This document shows, one piece after another, positions 62,471 to 64,000 of a stretch of 64,000 bases of DNA (positions are counted from its first letter, which is position 1; every line of letters begins with the position of its first letter). The stretch is from the NCBI RefSeq assembly GCF_016862975.1, contig NZ_BONZ01000082.1, positions 35,934 to 99,933 on the forward strand, read 5' to 3'. The notes under the pieces were generated by a model. That model worked only from the letters and a program-made list of their open reading frames with translations, had not been told where the DNA came from and made no database searches. A program made the position numbers and the translations under genes. Source of the DNA: Rugosimonospora africana (GTDB lineage: Bacteria > Actinomycetota > Actinomycetes > Mycobacteriales > Micromonosporaceae).

Positions 62471-62496
62471 GTGCTGTGGTGTGCTCGGTACAGCAC
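62471..62496 (+). terminator. probable terminator after the MFS gene
   Basis: A perfect 7-bp stem, GTGCTGT (62471-62477) and ACAGCAC (62490-62496), with a 12-base loop, eight bases past the stop. Confidence 0.5.
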
Positions 62497-62910
62497 CAAT
62501 CGGCGGCGTCCCGGTATAAACGGTTCACTCGTTGATACGGGGCTCAGCGATCCATGCTGGGGTCATCAGGCGGGACGTACGCCTGCACACCGTCGTGGTC
62601 CACGGTCGTGCCGAGGAATCCACCGGACTGCCGCGTCCACAACTGCGCGTAGAGCCCGCGTCGTTGCACCAGGACAGACGGTCATCCGCGTTCGTCTGTG
62701 AGCGCTCGGGGACAGCGACCGGTCCTGTCCTCCTTGTGGATCACTGTCAGCCGTGCGGTCGCGCCGGGCAACGTATCCGACGCCGACACCATATCCGCGT
62801 CTGGCTCTGCTTGCGGACACGGGCGTGTGGCGCAGCTGGAGGCTCCTACGGTTTCGGGTTTGGCCGTCGCGAGCCTGGGTAGGCGCATGGCCGCATGGGA
62901 GGAGGTGGGT
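62497..62910. other. 414-bp intergenic region before the GH65-like gene
   Basis: No gene supported. An AT-richer patch at ~62513-62540 (GTATAAAC) could be promoter material for the downstream gene. Confidence 0.4.
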
Positions 62911-64000
62911 GTGTCAGGGCCGATCAGTCCGCGGCCGGTCACGGAGTGGCAGCCGGAGTTCCTTCCCGCGTTTCTGTCCAACGGAGTGGTCGGGTTGCGG
63001 GTGGGACACATTCCGCTGCTCTACGGCAACGCCATGCTCAGCGGATTCGAAGGGCTGGACCCTGCCACTCTGGTAGAGGCATCTGCTCCCGTGCCCTATC
63101 CGCTGGCCGGAGACGTCCGCATCGGCCGGGTGGCGCTGTCCGATCCGGGCCGGGCCAGGCTGATCGAGCAGAGCTATGACTTCTCCTGCGGCGAACTGCA
63201 CACGAAGCTGAGCTTCGACGCCCAGGACGCGCGGGCCGAAATCGAGATCCTCACCCTGTGCAGCCGCACCCAGCCGAGCATTGTGCTGCAGGAAGTGTCG
63301 CTGAGCGTCGACCACGACTGTGAGCTGGCGATGTCGATCAGCGTGAGCGCCACCGACCTGCCCGGTACGTGGGCGCACAACCAGCCGGGCAGCCCGGATA
63401 CCCGGGCGGACTGGCCGGAGGGACCCTTCCGATGGCAGAGCGCGGGAAACATCAGCTCGTGCGGCATCTCCTACCAGACTCGGTTGCTTGGCGTGGACCG
63501 GTTCGAGCGCGACTTCGACCACCGATCCAACGGGCGGTTGACCACCACATACACGATCGGCGCCCAGGCCGGGAAGCGGTATCGGCTCCGCGAGATGGTG
63601 AGCCTGGTGCCCGAGTCGCTCGATTCGCAGCCACACATGCAGGCGGCGCGACTGGTAGACCAGGCTCAGCTGCGTGGATTCGATCTGATGCGCCACGACA
63701 ATCAGGTCGCATGGGAACGGCTGTGGCGGGGCCGGGTGATGCTGGTCGGCGCGCCGCAGCGGTGGCAGGCGTTCGCCGACGCCGCGTTCTATTACTTGCA
63801 GAGCTCGGTGCACGCCTCCTCGCCGAGCGCCACCTCCGTATTTGGGCTCGCGGCATGGCCGAACTACCACTACTACCGGGGCCACCTGCTCTGGGACCTG
63901 GAGACCTTCGCCGTGCCTCCGCTACTGCTGATCCAGCCGGCCGCAGCTTTGGGAATGTTGCGTTACCGCAGCTCCCGCCTGCAAATGGCGTACGAGAACG
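62911..64000 (+). CDS. GH65/acid-trehalase-like glycoside hydrolase, 5' part
   Basis: The gene starts at a GTG at 62911 with AGGAGG five bases upstream; an in-frame ATG at 62887 is an alternative. 363 codons are present and the gene runs off the right edge. The N-terminal beta-sandwich (FLPAFLSNGVVGLRVGHIPLLYGNAM... YDFSCGELHTKLSF) is followed by the entry to the alpha/alpha barrel: FGLAAWPNYHYYRGHLLWDLETFAVPPLLLIQPAAALGMLRYRSSRL. That last stretch matches the catalytic-domain start of GH65 enzymes (trehalase, kojibiose or maltose phosphorylases; ATH1-like). The catalytic Glu is outside the window, so hydrolase versus phosphorylase cannot be decided. No signal peptide is seen. Confidence 0.88.
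   Translation, partial: MSGPISPRPVTEWQPEFLPAFLSNGVVGLRVGHIPLLYGNAMLSGFEGLDPATLVEASAPVPYPLAGDVRIGRVALSDPGRARLIEQSYDFSCGELHTKLSFDAQDARAEIEILTLCSRTQPSIVLQEVSLSVDHDCELAMSISVSATDLPGTWAHNQPGSPDTRADWPEGPFRWQSAGNISSCGISYQTRLLGVDRFERDFDHRSNGRLTTTYTIGAQAGKRYRLREMVSLVPESLDSQPHMQAARLVDQAQLRGFDLMRHDNQVAWERLWRGRVMLVGAPQRWQAFADAAFYYLQSSVHASSPSATSVFGLAAWPNYHYYRGHLLWDLETFAVPPLLLIQPAAALGMLRYRSSRLQMAYEN

Noticed and set aside
1..64000. CRISPR arrays, tRNA and rRNA genes
   Set aside because: No spaced direct repeats and no clear cloverleaf or rRNA sequence were seen by reading; a covariance-model scan would be needed to exclude a missed tRNA.

Overview
The window is high-GC DNA (strong G/C at third codon positions, many GTG starts, GGAGG-type ribosome binding sites, leaderless promoter patterns, twin-arginine and lipoprotein signals). 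It holds an AfsR/SARP-type regulator, a SigE-family sigma factor, RHS proteins and many secreted enzymes. This points to the chromosome of a filamentous or soil actinomycete (Micromonospora, Actinoplanes or Pseudonocardia-like by style; the genus cannot be fixed from the sequence alone). I saw no rRNA, tRNA, CRISPR array, replication origin or intact transposase.

Layout. 0-8.3 kb: an ArsR-type regulator fragment, an SRPBCC protein, a VKOR-like disulfide protein, then a leftward, overlapping cassette of a small ORF, a Cys-rich radical SAM enzyme and a methyltransferase; after that a rhomboid-like protease, an acetyltransferase, a nucleoside-kinase-like ATPase, a DHFR-like reductase and a broken YCII gene. 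8.2-12.3 kb: a heterodimeric ABC exporter preceded by a predicted leaderless 9-codon ORF and two hairpins. 12.3-18.5 kb: a 2070-residue secreted RHS protein with an orphan C-terminal tip. 18.7-29.4 kb: a small kinase, a beta-carbonic anhydrase, a Tat-exported amidohydrolase, a non-haem-peroxidase-like hydrolase, a 1062-residue SARP/AAA regulator, and a secreted glycosidase whose promoter carries two LacI-type operator-like sites.

29.9-36 kb is mixed: a cupin, a second amidohydrolase and an NTF2-like protein lie among broken genes (aminoglycoside-phosphotransferase-like, SDR, Tn3-type and IS5-type transposase pieces, Nudix piece, secreted-protein tail). It looks like an old insertion hot spot. 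36-42.6 kb is an ordered operon: response regulator, histidine kinase, lipoprotein, membrane-fusion-like protein with a peptidoglycan-binding domain, ABC ATPase, MacB-type permease, then an exported lipase-like hydrolase. 42.8-44.3 kb: a membrane protein, a cation-efflux (CDF) protein and an internally deleted MntP.

44.5-60.5 kb is an extracellular-protein region: two tandem ~1060-residue Asp-box beta-propeller paralogues, the tail of a third sialidase-like protein, a secreted Ig-like/jelly-roll protein, a small lipoprotein, an S8 subtilase, and a SigE-family sigma factor coupled to a membrane protein with an extracellular HAF-type domain. 60.9-64 kb: a DHA2-type MFS transporter and the first 363 codons of a GH65/acid-trehalase-like enzyme running off the end. 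All identifications come from reading motifs; no database search was run.
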